Part shown: positions 34,398 through 42,425 of the stretch, in pieces | Numbering within the stretch: the first letter of the stretch is position 1 | Layout of the letters: each line of letters opens with the position of its first letter | Assembly: GCF_003917135.1 (NCBI RefSeq) | Contig: NZ_RPDI01000002.1 | Coordinates: forward strand, 62,001-126,000 | Length of the DNA: 64,000 nucleotides | Source: Leucobacter chromiireducens | GTDB lineage: Bacteria; Actinomycetota; Actinomycetes; Actinomycetales; Microbacteriaceae | Direction: 5' to 3' | Made by a program: the position numbers and the translations under genes | The notes under the pieces: model-generated | What the model was told of the DNA's origin: nothing | What the model saw: only the letters and a program-made list of their open reading frames with translations | Database searches by the model: none

Positions 34398-34601
34398 AGC
34401 GAGAACCGATCACCCTCCCGTGCCGCCTCGATCGCCTGGATGACGGGCGGCTTGGTCGTCGGCGGTGGGCTCGGGCTCGTCGCCGGCATCGCGATGGGCT
34501 GGGTCGGAATGGGGATCGGGGTCGGTCTCGCGCTTGGCGCGATCGTTGGCTTCATCGGGGGCGCCCCGGGGAGCGGCGACAGCACGGACGAGGCGCGCTA
34601 G
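34395..34601 (+). CDS. Small glycine-rich membrane protein, 68 aa
   Basis: A short basic N-terminus (MSENRSPSRAAS) is followed by two glycine-zipper-like hydrophobic segments (about residues 17-36 and 38-58) with repeated GxxxG spacing, and a polar tail GSGDSTDEAR. No family assigned. The glycine pattern suggests helix packing or oligomerisation in the membrane. The start is set by TACCCT six bases upstream. Divergent from the desaturase. Confidence 0.6.
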   Translation: MSENRSPSRAASIAWMTGGLVVGGGLGLVAGIAMGWVGMGIGVGLALGAIVGFIGGAPGSGDSTDEAR

Positions 34602-34647
34602 CGCGGCCGGTGCCCCCGGATCCCGGTTCCGATCCCGACCCCCAAGC

Positions 34648-34703
34648 CACTTAGTGTGGGTTCGGTGCGCGTTCGCTCGCTAATCCGGATCAGACTCGCT
34701 GCA
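34648..34703 (+). repeat. Dispersed CTCATTTAGTGAGG element, copy 5
   Basis: Head CCACTTAGTGTGGGTTCGG, tail AATCCGGATCAGACTCGC. It is the only unpaired copy in the window and lies just before a leaderless 38-codon gene. Confidence 0.65.
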
Positions 34704-34749
34704 ATAGCGGGGTTGGTGGGGAAGCGGGCCTGGCTGGGTCGGGCACTGC

Positions 34750-34764
34750 TACGGTTGGGGCGTG
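34750..34764 (+). promoter_or_regulatory. -10 element (TACGGT) of a leaderless promoter
   Basis: TACGGT, six bases, then a GTG at 34762, which favours the GTG over the ATG three bases later. Confidence 0.55.
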
Positions 34765-34878
34765 ATGATTCTCGGAGCTGTGATCTCCTGGGCCGTGTTC
34801 GTTGGCGCCGGGGTCGTGGTCGGCGTGACCCTGTGGCGCAACGCGAAGCGGAAGCGCGAGGGGCGCGACTCCGAGTAG
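34762..34878 (+). CDS. Very small single-span membrane protein, 38 aa
   Basis: Reads (M)MILGAVISWAVFVGAGVVV, then GVTLWRNAKRKREGRDSE and stop: one hydrophobic helix followed by a strongly basic cytoplasmic tail. The start is GTG 34762 (or ATG 34765), supported by a TACGGT -10 element. It is too short for standard gene callers. The composition and promoter spacing match the two neighbouring small genes, so I think it is real. Function unknown. Confidence 0.55.
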   Translation: MMILGAVISWAVFVGAGVVVGVTLWRNAKRKREGRDSE

Positions 34879-34895
34879 CGGGACGCGGTGCGCGC

Positions 34896-34910
34896 TAGGG
34901 TGCTCCTATG
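34896..34910 (+). promoter_or_regulatory. -10 element (TAGGGT) of a leaderless promoter
   Basis: TAGGGT, six bases, then the ATG at 34908. Confidence 0.6.
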
Positions 34911-35126
34911 AAAGACGTCGTCCCCATGGGGCTGTTCTGGATCACGCTAGCCCTCATCAATGCCGGGCTCGCGGAGCAGAAGGACCGATCCCGATGGAAC
35001 TGGTTTCTCTTGAGCCTGCTGCTCGGTCCCATCGCCACCTGGTACATCGTGGCCACGCCGAAACCTGCCCCTCGCGTCCCGGACAGCGTGCCGGCCGCGC
35101 CGGCGCCGGGCTCGTCCGCAGAGTGA
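34908..35126 (+). CDS. Small two-span membrane protein, 72 aa
   Basis: Two hydrophobic segments (VVPMGLFWITLALINAGLA and WNWFLLSLLLGPIATWYIV) are separated by the charged loop EQKDRSR, with a Pro/Ala-rich tail. The loop and WNWFLLSLLLGPIAT resemble short antitoxin-like or PMP-type membrane proteins found in many bacteria, but no function can be assigned. TAGGGT six bases upstream gives the start. It ends about 50 bp before the convergent tRNA-Leu. Confidence 0.6.
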   Translation: MKDVVPMGLFWITLALINAGLAEQKDRSRWNWFLLSLLLGPIATWYIVATPKPAPRVPDSVPAAPAPGSSAE

Positions 35127-35174
35127 TGGGAGCGCCGCGCACCCGCCAGTGAGCAGGGTGCGTGAAGTGCAGGG

Positions 35175-35256
35175 TGCCGGATGCGGGACTCGAACCCGCA
35201 CGTCTTTCGACAACGCATTTTGAGTGCGCCGCGTCTGCCAATTCCGCCAATCCGGC
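35175..35256 (-). tRNA. tRNA-Leu (anticodon CAA)
   Basis: On the minus strand, 82 nt from GCCGGAT to its complement ATCCGGC plus discriminator A. The anticodon stem-loop is GCGCA-CTCAAAA-TGCGT, so the anticodon is CAA (codon UUG). The variable arm is long (GTTGTCGAAAGACGT), as in class II tRNAs, and the T arm contains GGGTTCGAACCCC. CCA is not encoded. It lies between a small membrane gene and pdtaR. Confidence 0.93.
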
Positions 35257-35406
35257 TGGATGGAACTCGCCGCACCCGAGGGAGCGGTGGAACAACAGAA
35301 CTACCCTAGCGCAGTGACGTGTCGCTCTGCGCGCCAGCACGCCCCTGGACCCGCGACCCGCCGTGCGACTCCCTCCGGTTTCAGGGAATCCGGGCGGCGA
35401 ATGTCG

Positions 35407-35421
35407 TAAGCTGGAACCGTG
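35407..35421 (+). promoter_or_regulatory. -10 element (TAAGCT) of a leaderless pdtaR promoter
   Basis: TAAGCT, six bases, then the GTG at 35419. Confidence 0.62.
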
Positions 35422-36027
35422 AATGACCAGAGCACTGCCCCGAACACTCCGCGTCGCGTTGTCGTCGCTGAGGATGAGTCCCTGATTCGTCTCGACATCG
35501 TTGAGACGCTGCGCGACAACGGATTTGATGTGGTCGGCGAGGCCGGCGATGGCGAGACCGCTGTGAAGCTGGTTGAGGAGCTCCGCCCTGACCTCGTGGT
35601 CATGGACGTGAAGATGCCCCAGCTCGACGGCATCTCCGCGGCAGAGCGCATCAACAAGACGCACCTCGCGCCGGTCGTGCTGCTGACGGCGTTCAGCCAG
35701 CGTGAGCTGGTGGAGCGCGCGAGCGAGGCTGGCGCGCTCGCCTACGTGGTGAAGCCCTTTACTCCCGCTGACCTGCTGCCCGCGATCGAGATCGCCCTCT
35801 CCCGCTTCCAGCAGATCGTCACGCTCGAGAACGAGGTTGCCGACCTCGCTGAGCGCTTCGAGACGCGGAAGCTCGTCGACCGCGCGAAGGGGATCCTCAA
35901 CGACAAGATGGGGCTCAGCGAGCCGGAGGCGTTCCGCTGGATCCAGAAGGCATCGATGGATCGACGCCTCACCATGCAGGACGTCGCGAAGACGATTATC
36001 GACCAGCTCGGGCCGAAGAAGGACTAG
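35419..36027 (+). CDS. ANTAR-domain response regulator (PdtaR-like)
   Basis: A 202-residue protein with an N-terminal receiver domain and a C-terminal RNA-binding ANTAR domain. Receiver residues: the acidic pair in VVVAEDESLIRLD, the phospho-acceptor Asp in LVVMDVKMPQLDG and the Lys of YVVKPF. The ANTAR part is RKLVDRAKGILNDKMGLSEP to the end. Such proteins bind tandem hairpins in mRNA leaders to prevent termination. In actinobacteria the partner kinase PdtaS is encoded elsewhere. The GTG start follows TAAGCT by six bases. A bidirectional terminator follows. Confidence 0.9.
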   Translation: MNDQSTAPNTPRRVVVAEDESLIRLDIVETLRDNGFDVVGEAGDGETAVKLVEELRPDLVVMDVKMPQLDGISAAERINKTHLAPVVLLTAFSQRELVERASEAGALAYVVKPFTPADLLPAIEIALSRFQQIVTLENEVADLAERFETRKLVDRAKGILNDKMGLSEPEAFRWIQKASMDRRLTMQDVAKTIIDQLGPKKD

Positions 36028-36049
36028 TCCACTTCCCGCCCGAACGACG

Positions 36050-36082
36050 AGCGCCCCGGATCCGATTGGGATCCGGGGCGCT
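36050..36082. terminator. Bidirectional terminator between pdtaR and a thioesterase gene
   Basis: A perfect 14-bp stem, AGCGCCCCGGATCC (36050-36063) and GGATCCGGGGCGCT (36069-36082), with a GATTG loop. It lies between convergent genes; T runs are weak on both sides. Confidence 0.75.
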
Positions 36083-36109
36083 GGTGTATTTCTGGGCCTG
36101 CGGTCGCTG

Positions 36110-36562
36110 CTACTTCGAGACCTGCTTGTAGAAATTCGTGATGCGCACGGTGGAGCAGCGCTGCCCATCCTCGTTTTCGATGGTGATCTCGTGCACCGTG
36201 ATCGACCGCCCGAGCTTGATCGGTACGCAGGTGCCCGTGACGAGTCCCGTGCGGGCGGAGCCCGTGTGCGTCGCGTTGATGTCGACGCCGACCGCGACGG
36301 TGCCCTCGGGCGCGACCAGGTTCGCGTGCATGGAACCCAGCGTTTCGCCGAGCACGACGTATGCGCCGCCGTGCATCAGCATGATCGGCTGAGTGTTGCC
36401 CTCGACGGGCATAGTTGCCACCGCGCGTTCGCGGGTGAACTCGGTGAACTCGATCCCCATCCGATCTGCGAGCGCTCCAACGCCGCGCTCGCGGATGTAG
36501 GCGAGGGCGTCGTCCGGGTGGACATCGCTCGGCAGAGTGGACGCAGCTTCCTTCGCGGTCAT
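36110..36562 (-). CDS. PaaI-family acyl-CoA thioesterase
   Basis: A 150-residue single-hotdog protein. The family signature is MLMHGGAYVVLGETLGSMHA (HGG then the catalytic acidic residue in GE), followed by VGVDINATHTGSARTGLV and GRSITVHEITIENEDG. Related enzymes hydrolyse aromatic or short acyl-CoA. Starts at 36562 (MTAKEAASTL), because the 19 extra residues of a longer frame are Pro/Gly-rich and lie in the polA promoter region. It is divergent from polA. Confidence 0.85.
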   Translation of the reverse strand: MTAKEAASTLPSDVHPDDALAYIRERGVGALADRMGIEFTEFTRERAVATMPVEGNTQPIMLMHGGAYVVLGETLGSMHANLVAPEGTVAVGVDINATHTGSARTGLVTGTCVPIKLGRSITVHEITIENEDGQRCSTVRITNFYKQVSK

Positions 36563-36651
36563 CGGGTCGAACGGGCCTTTCTGTGTGGGCGGCGCTGCTG
36601 GAGCGCCTCGCCCGCGCACAATTCCACGGTGTGGATGTCGGTGGTGACTTG

Positions 36652-36666
36652 TAGGCTGGGCATGTG
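36652..36666 (+). promoter_or_regulatory. -10 element (TAGGCT) of a leaderless polA promoter
   Basis: TAGGCT, six bases, then the GTG at 36664. Identical in box and spacing to the trpE promoter. Confidence 0.62.
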
Positions 36667-39315
36667 TCGAATACGCCTCAGCCTACCCTTATGATCATCG
36701 ACGGCCACTCGTTGGCCTTCCGCGCGTTCTACGCGCTGCCTGTCGATAGTTTCCAGACGCAGACCGGTCAGCACACGAACGCGATCCATGGCTTCATTGC
36801 CATGCTGATCAACCTGTTGAGCAATGAGAATCCCGATTCGCTCGCGGTGGCCTTCGATATTTCGCGGCATTCGTTCCGCACGGAGGAGTACCCCGAGTAC
36901 AAGGGAACGCGCGGTGAGACGCCGCCGGAATTCAAGGGGCAGATCCCGCTGCTGCAAGAGGCCCTCCACGCGATGGGGATCGCCACGCTAGAGAAGGAGA
37001 ACTTCGAGGCCGACGACATCCTCGCTACTCTCGCGACACGCGGCGCGGACGCCGGTTATCGCGTCCTCGTGGTGAGCGGCGACCGCGACACGATCCAGCT
37101 GGTTGACGACCGGATTACGCTGCTGTATCCGTCGAAGCAGGGCGTGAGCGAGCTCACCCGCTACGACGCCGAGAAGGTCATGGAGCGTTACGGCGTGCGC
37201 CCCGAGCAGTACCCGGAGATCGCGGCACTCGTCGGTGAGACGAGTGACAACCTGCCCGGTATCCCCCGGGTGGGCGAGAAGACGGCCGTCAAGTGGATCA
37301 ACCAGTTTGGCTCGCTCGAGGAGATTCTGCGCCGCCAGGACGAGGTAGGCGGCAAAGTGGGGGAGAGCCTGCGCGAGCACGCGCACCTCGCCGAGCGCAA
37401 TCGTCGCCTCAATCGGCTCGTTCGCGACGTGGAGCTTGATGTCACCCTCGACGAGCTGAAGCGCGGTGAGGTGGACATGGCCGCCGTTGGCGACGTGTTC
37501 GCGAAGCTCGAGTTCCGCACGCTCCTGCAGCGCGTCGGGAAGTTGGCTGGCGCGGAGGTGCCCACCGGGGGGTCGACCGCGTCGGCGACACCGCTCGCCC
37601 CCGAGCGGCCTACCGCGAAGCTTCTCATCGACGAGGAGCTTGGAGACTGGTTGGCGAAGGCCGATACTCCCGCGGTCGTGATTCAATCGAGCGAGGCGAG
37701 CATCACGGTCGGTCTCGCCACTGCCGAGTCTTCGGTACTGTTCCACTGGCAGCCTGGTGGGCGTGACTACGCGCAGTTCGAGGAGTGGCTGGGGAGCGAC
37801 GCGCCCAAGGTGTTCTTCGATGCGAAGCATCAACTGCGGCTCGCCGACGAGGCCGGCGTGCGAATTGGCGGAATTGCTGGTGATTTGCTCATTGCCGCGT
37901 GGCTGCTCCGGCCCGCAACCGCTGAGAAGAGCATCGCTGAGGCGGTGTTCCGTTTTCTCGGCGAGCAGGTGCCAGAGGGGGATCCCAATCAGCTCGTCCC
38001 CGACGAGGGAAGCGTGGCGGACCCGGCGGCGCTCGCATGGTACGTGGTTCGCGCGCACGCTGCAGTCCTCGAGCGATTCCCTGATCGCACCGGCGAGATC
38101 TACGCAGGAATTGAGCTGCCGCTCGTTTCGGTGCTCACGGACCTCGAAGAGCGTGGCGTTGAGATCGACCTGCCGCTCTTTGAAGCGCACCACGCCGAGC
38201 TGACGGAGCGGGTTGCCGGGCTGGAGCAGGAGGCCTTCGCCGCCATCGGGCACGAGGTCAATCTTTCGTCGCCGAAGCAGCTGCAGGTCGTGCTGTTTGA
38301 AGAGCTCGATATGCCGAAGACCCGCAAGACGAAGAGCGGCTACACCACAGATGCCGCGGCGCTTGCTGATCTGCAGCAGAAGAACCCGCACCCGTTCCTG
38401 GGAGCGCTCCTCTCGCACCGCGACGCGAACAAGCTGCGGCAGATGGTGGAGACGCTCATCAAGGCGGTGCAGCCCGACGGCCGTATCCACACGACGCTTG
38501 TGCAGACCGGTGCGAGTACCGGACGCTTGGCCTCCACCGACCCGAACCTGCAGAACATCCCGGTGCGCTCGGAAGAGGGGCGTCGCATCCGCGAGGGCTT
38601 CATCCACTCGGGTGACTTCGAGACGCTGATGACCGCGGACTACTCTCAGATCGAGATGCGCATCATGGCCCACCTCTCCGGGGATGCCGGGCTCATCGAA
38701 GCGTTCAATGCCGGGGAAGATCTGCACCGCTTCGTTGGCGCGCGTATCTTCGGGGTGCCGCCCGAGGAAGTGAGCAACGAGATGCGATCGAAGGTGAAGG
38801 CGATGTCCTACGGGCTCGCGTACGGGCTCTCCGCCTTTGGCTTGTCCAAGCAGCTCGGGATATCCGCGGCCGAGGCAAAGCAGCTGATGACTGACTACTT
38901 CGAGCGATTCGGTGGCGTCCGCGACTACCTCCGCTCGGTGGTGGATCAGGCGAAGCGTGACACCTTCACCGAGACCATCTTCGGCCGTCGTCGGCCGTTC
39001 CCCGATCTCGCGAGCCCGAACCGCATCCTGCGTGAGAACGCCGAGCGCGCGGCGCTGAACGCGCCCATCCAGGGCTCCGCCGCGGACATCATCAAGGTCG
39101 CGATGATCGGAGTGGAGCGCCGGATGCGCGAGGCGGAGCTCTCTTCTCGGATGCTGCTCCAGATCCATGACGAACTGATGTTTGAGGTCGCCGCCGGCGA
39201 GTGGGACGTGCTCGAGACGATCGTGCGCGAGGAGATGGCGGGCGCCGCCGAGCTGTCGGTGCCGCTTGAGGTCCAGGTGGGTCGCGGCGCGAACTGGAAC
39301 GCGGCGGCGCACTAG
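36664..39315 (+). CDS. polA: DNA polymerase I
   Basis: An 883-residue repair and Okazaki-fragment polymerase. Residues 1-290 are the 5'-nuclease (MIIDGHSLAFRAFYALP, VAFDISRHSFR, FEADDILATLA, VSGDRDTIQLVDD, VGEKTAVKW). Residues about 310-490 form a 3'-5' exonuclease-like fold in which the DTE catalytic pattern is not present, so proofreading is probably absent. Residues about 500-883 are the polymerase: TGASTGRLASTDPNLQNIPV (motif near A), LMTADYSQIEMRIMAHLSGD (motif A), RSKVKAMSYGLAYGLSAFGL (motif B) and LLQIHDELMFEV (motif C). GTG start by TAGGCT six bases upstream. Confidence 0.96.
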   Translation: MSNTPQPTLMIIDGHSLAFRAFYALPVDSFQTQTGQHTNAIHGFIAMLINLLSNENPDSLAVAFDISRHSFRTEEYPEYKGTRGETPPEFKGQIPLLQEALHAMGIATLEKENFEADDILATLATRGADAGYRVLVVSGDRDTIQLVDDRITLLYPSKQGVSELTRYDAEKVMERYGVRPEQYPEIAALVGETSDNLPGIPRVGEKTAVKWINQFGSLEEILRRQDEVGGKVGESLREHAHLAERNRRLNRLVRDVELDVTLDELKRGEVDMAAVGDVFAKLEFRTLLQRVGKLAGAEVPTGGSTASATPLAPERPTAKLLIDEELGDWLAKADTPAVVIQSSEASITVGLATAESSVLFHWQPGGRDYAQFEEWLGSDAPKVFFDAKHQLRLADEAGVRIGGIAGDLLIAAWLLRPATAEKSIAEAVFRFLGEQVPEGDPNQLVPDEGSVADPAALAWYVVRAHAAVLERFPDRTGEIYAGIELPLVSVLTDLEERGVEIDLPLFEAHHAELTERVAGLEQEAFAAIGHEVNLSSPKQLQVVLFEELDMPKTRKTKSGYTTDAAALADLQQKNPHPFLGALLSHRDANKLRQMVETLIKAVQPDGRIHTTLVQTGASTGRLASTDPNLQNIPVRSEEGRRIREGFIHSGDFETLMTADYSQIEMRIMAHLSGDAGLIEAFNAGEDLHRFVGARIFGVPPEEVSNEMRSKVKAMSYGLAYGLSAFGLSKQLGISAAEAKQLMTDYFERFGGVRDYLRSVVDQAKRDTFTETIFGRRRPFPDLASPNRILRENAERAALNAPIQGSAADIIKVAMIGVERRMREAELSSRMLLQIHDELMFEVAAGEWDVLETIVREEMAGAAELSVPLEVQVGRGANWNAAAH

Positions 39316-39698
39316 TCCGAAGGGCACCGGGCCAGGCTGGCGGGCCAGCGGCTGGCTAGGGCCCTGGTCTCGGCCGTGCCGCTGCTGGGCGGGGCCCGGC
39401 CGTGCTCGGGTCCCGCCCGCCGGCCCGGAGCCGCTGGTTCCGGGCTCTCCCGCGATCTCACTCTGGCTTCGTCCGCACCCGGTTGCACTTTGTCCCGCTT
39501 TGTCTCGCGCAGAGCGGCGCAAAGTCTCAGCAGTGTTGAGTGGGCGGAGGGTGCGGACGCGTTGAATCGTAGTTGCCGCGAGCTTGACCCAGTCTGCAGC
39601 CCAGATTGCGGAGCAGAGTCGTTCCACGTGTGTGCCGCGCCGCGGAGCCGGGGCGGTGGTGCCTCCTCGGCCAGCGAGGCGGTGAGCGGAACTGCGCA
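39316..39698. other. 383-bp gap after polA
   Basis: The left part (39316-39470) is a GC-rich stretch with overlapping GGCC/GGCGGG inverted segments and no clean terminator. A hairpin at 39487-39525 is the only ordered structure. I see no gene and no copy of the 60-bp dispersed element. Confidence 0.6.
39487..39525. repeat. Two-part hairpin downstream of polA
   Basis: ACTTTG and CAAAGT form an outer 6-bp stem; CCGCTTTG and CAGAGCGG form an inner 8-bp stem with one mismatch; 7-nt loop. There is no T run. It may be a processed 3' end or a weak terminator for polA. Confidence 0.45.
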
Positions 39699-40694
39699 TC
39701 AGCCCATGCCCTGCGTGAGAGCCGTGCCGATCCGTTGCCGGAGCGTCTCGGGGCGGCGGTACAGGAGCTCTGCGGTGACGCGGAGGATGGTCCACCCGTG
39801 TTCGGCATACAGCTGAGCCTTCTCGATGTCGCGCGCATACTGCTTCGCCAGACTGAAGTGGTGCGCGCCCTCATACTCGAGCGCGAGGCGTTGATCGGGA
39901 AATGCGATCTCGCTGTTGCCGAGGAGGTGCCCGTGAGGATCCCACACGTCATGATCGAGACTCGGCGCGGGGAAATCCCACTGGCGGAGGAGGAGTCGCA
40001 GATGGCTCTCTGGGGGAGATGCGGCGTGCCGCGAGAGCTCAGCGAAGAGCGCGCGCAGCCTCGGCCGATAGCGTCGGTAGGGCACTGCAAGGGCCGCCCA
40101 CAGCTGATCCGGCGTCGCGAGCGGTGGAGAGCGCAGTTCATTCGTGCCCGGTCGCCTGCTCTCATGCAGGATGGCGTCGCCGAGCGCGATCGCCTCGAGC
40201 CTGCTGAGCCCAGGGGCGAGCAGCGCCCAGGTGCTAGCGGGATCGGTGAGCCGAGTTCCGTGCCGTGTGACGACGTTGGCTAGTCGTGGCGAAAGTGAAC
40301 GCGAAGCGATTCCGGCTCGCGGTATCCCTGGCCGCTGCCCGAACGCGGCGAGATCGAGTCGATCGGGGTGCACTTCCGGCGGCGAGACTGGCAGCCGCCA
40401 GAGCGTTGCGGCGGTGCGGTGCGTGAAGAACGCGCCGGGCGGAATGTGCGCCGAGAGGGCCATCGCGCGGCCCCTGCTCTCGCGGCGCCAGCGTTCGTGC
40501 ACGTGTGGCGCGAGGCCGTCCAGGCCCGGTTGGCTGTCCCACGAATGGGTAGATCGCCTGGCATAGCTGCCGCGCGCAAGTCGCGCAACATCACGCTGTG
40601 CGAGTCGTCTTGAGTGCACTCCGAGCGCGCGAGCCTGGGCTGCCGTGAAGGTGTCGCCAAGTGCGTCCGGTAGGGGAGTTGGTGTTCTGCTCAT
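39699..40694 (-). CDS. AbiEi-like N-terminal domain plus DUF559 endonuclease-like protein
   Basis: A 331-residue protein. The N-terminus (FTAAQARALGVHSRRLAQRD, VARLARGSYARR) is a winged-helix region of the kind seen in AbiEi-type antitoxins; the middle includes FFTHRTAATLWRLP. The C-terminal part (DFPAPSLDHDVWDPHGHLLG, EIAFPDQRLALEYEGAHHF, DIEKAQLYAEHGWTILRVT) is the DUF559/Vsr-like restriction-endonuclease fold with the expected Asp, Glu-x-Glu and the Lys in EKAQLY region. No toxin partner is adjacent. Family members are common and multicopy in actinobacteria; their role is not settled. It lies beside a pair of dispersed elements. Confidence 0.72.
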   Translation of the reverse strand: MSRTPTPLPDALGDTFTAAQARALGVHSRRLAQRDVARLARGSYARRSTHSWDSQPGLDGLAPHVHERWRRESRGRAMALSAHIPPGAFFTHRTAATLWRLPVSPPEVHPDRLDLAAFGQRPGIPRAGIASRSLSPRLANVVTRHGTRLTDPASTWALLAPGLSRLEAIALGDAILHESRRPGTNELRSPPLATPDQLWAALAVPYRRYRPRLRALFAELSRHAASPPESHLRLLLRQWDFPAPSLDHDVWDPHGHLLGNSEIAFPDQRLALEYEGAHHFSLAKQYARDIEKAQLYAEHGWTILRVTAELLYRRPETLRQRIGTALTQGMG

Positions 40695-40920
40695 GCAAGG
40701 AGTCTGAGCGTCTCGGAGCGGTGAGCGACGAGAACATTGAGATTGTGGATGATCTGGCTGAGGTTCGCGTGCGCCCTGCGCCTGTGAGCGAGTCGTGTCC
40801 CCTCCCGGGCAGGGGCGTCAGCCTGGAACTGCGCGGACGGGTCTGCCGGATCCCGCACTGCTCCTGCCCGCTCCCCGCTGAGATCGGTGCGCCGCAGATC
40901 TCACCAGCCTGCCAGCAACT

Positions 40921-40983
40921 CGCAGCGGGTATGGTCCGGTGCCTGCGAGCCATTCCGGCCCGAACCGCAACTAAATGCGAGAG
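40921..40983 (-). repeat. Dispersed CTCATTTAGTGAGG element, copy 6
   Basis: On the minus strand: head CTCGCATTTAGTTGCGGTTC, core GGCCGGAATGG, tail CACCGGACCATACCCGC. Confidence 0.72.
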
Positions 40984-41081
40984 TGGGCCCTCCCACTCCG
41001 CCCGGCCCACCCACGCCGGACCGCCCAGGCGCCCACCCTGCCCCCAACCCCTACCCACCACCCCCGCAATCCCAACCCACT

Positions 41082-41133
41082 TTGATCCAGTACCCCACCA
41101 GGATTCCGGATCAAACCCTCACTAAATGAGAGA
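41082..41133 (-). repeat. Dispersed CTCATTTAGTGAGG element, copy 7
   Basis: On the minus strand the head is CTCTCATTTAGTGAGGG, followed by a hairpin whose arms TTTGATCC and GGATCAAA are exact complements around GGAATCCTGGTGGGGTACT. This copy best shows the fold. Confidence 0.78.
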
Positions 41134-41228
41134 AAGGACCTCACTGGCCAATCGGTCGAGTCGCCGAATCTCGCCAGTTTTGGCCCCAGGCGGCACACCG
41201 CTACCGGTGCCCGTGATGGGATGGAGTC

Positions 41229-42299
41229 ATGCACACTGACATCACCAAGCGCGACCTCGGGCGCTTCGTCACCGAGCGCCGCCGCGCGCTCGGACTCACC
41301 CAGAAGGAGCTCGCCGCGCGGCTGCACGTCACCGAGTCGGCGGTCTCCAAGTGGGAGCGCGGCCTCTCCTACCCCGACATCACCATGGTGCAGGCCCTCG
41401 CCGCGGAACTCGGCGTGACCGGGCAAGAACTCATCAGCGCGAGCGAGGACCACGAGGCACGCGCCGACACCCGCGACGCCAAGATGTACCGCGGCTGGCG
41501 CTCCGCGCTGCTCTGGAGCACCGGCATCGCCTACGCCGCGACGATCCTCACCTGCCTCATCGTGAACCTCTCCGTGTCGCACACGCTGTCCTGGTTCTGG
41601 ATCGTGCTCGCGGCGGTCGGCATCGCCTTCAGCCTCACCACGCTGCCCATGCTCGGCCTCCCGCACCCGGGCTGGTGGGCGCTCGGGGGAGCCACGGCGA
41701 GCCTCGTCGCGCTGCTCCTCCTCGTCTGGGCGCAGGCGGCGCCCGGCATGTGGCTGTGGATCGCGGTCGCGGCCGTGCTGCTCGGCCTGCTCGTGGTGTT
41801 CACCCCGATCCTGCTCGCGCTCCTCCCGCTCCCCGAACCGCTGCGCCGCCACCGCACCGTCCTCACGCTGGCCATCGACACGGTCGCACTCGCGCTGTTC
41901 CTCGGCGTCATCGCGCTCGCGATCGGGCAGCCGGGACTGTGGCTCACCCGGATGCTGCCGCTCGCGGCCGTCGGCGTCGCGCTGGTGTGGGCGCTTGCGC
42001 TCGTGATCCGTTACGTGCCGGGTCCCGCGGCGCTGCGCATCTCGATGGTCGCTGCGCTGCTCGGCGCAGGGGGCGTCGTCGTCGACTGGGCGGTGGCGCG
42101 CATCCTCGGGCAGCCGTGGCAGTGGGCGCCGAACCTGCTCGTGTGGAATGACGACACGATCGACGTGAACATCAAGCTTCTCGTGGTGATCGGGGCCTTC
42201 GCCGTCGTGGTCGTGGGCGCCGTCGGCGGCATCGTGCTGCACCTGGCGAATCGGCCCGCCGCTGCGCTTGCAACTCCCGAGAATCCCGAGGTAGACTGA
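41229..42299 (+). CDS. XRE-type helix-turn-helix fused to a multi-span membrane domain
   Basis: A 356-residue protein. Residues 1-70 are a helix-turn-helix (LGRFVTERRRALGLTQKELA, RLHVTESAVSKWERGLSYPD, VTGQELI). After a short charged linker come about eight hydrophobic segments from residue 92 to the end. This architecture suggests a membrane-bound transcriptional regulator that responds to something in or across the membrane. No sensor motif is visible. It is monocistronic; the ATG at 41229 begins the HTH exactly. Target genes are unknown. Confidence 0.78.
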   Translation: MHTDITKRDLGRFVTERRRALGLTQKELAARLHVTESAVSKWERGLSYPDITMVQALAAELGVTGQELISASEDHEARADTRDAKMYRGWRSALLWSTGIAYAATILTCLIVNLSVSHTLSWFWIVLAAVGIAFSLTTLPMLGLPHPGWWALGGATASLVALLLLVWAQAAPGMWLWIAVAAVLLGLLVVFTPILLALLPLPEPLRRHRTVLTLAIDTVALALFLGVIALAIGQPGLWLTRMLPLAAVGVALVWALALVIRYVPGPAALRISMVAALLGAGGVVVDWAVARILGQPWQWAPNLLVWNDDTIDVNIKLLVVIGAFAVVVVGAVGGIVLHLANRPAAALATPENPEVD

Positions 42300-42425
42300 G
42301 TTGTCACATTTGTGGCGACTCAACCATGTCCACATGCGATGGGTGCGCGTTCATTTCGGACTTCGACGTGAACACCATTGTGCACGCATCGCCTGAATAT
42401 CCTGTCCATTCTGGAGACCATTTAC

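Larger units (their letters stand above)
40695..41228. other. 534-bp gap with a direct pair of dispersed elements
   Basis: This holds copies 6 and 7 of the 60-bp element, both on the minus strand, about 100 bp apart, with a C-rich stretch between them (41020-41080). The left part (40695-40920) is unremarkable. I see no convincing gene. Confidence 0.6.

Noticed and set aside
36988-39795. A very long minus-strand open frame opposite polA
   Set aside because: It mirrors polA codon structure, has repeated Arg/Leu/His-rich composition and no protein-family signature; polA on the plus strand is unambiguous.
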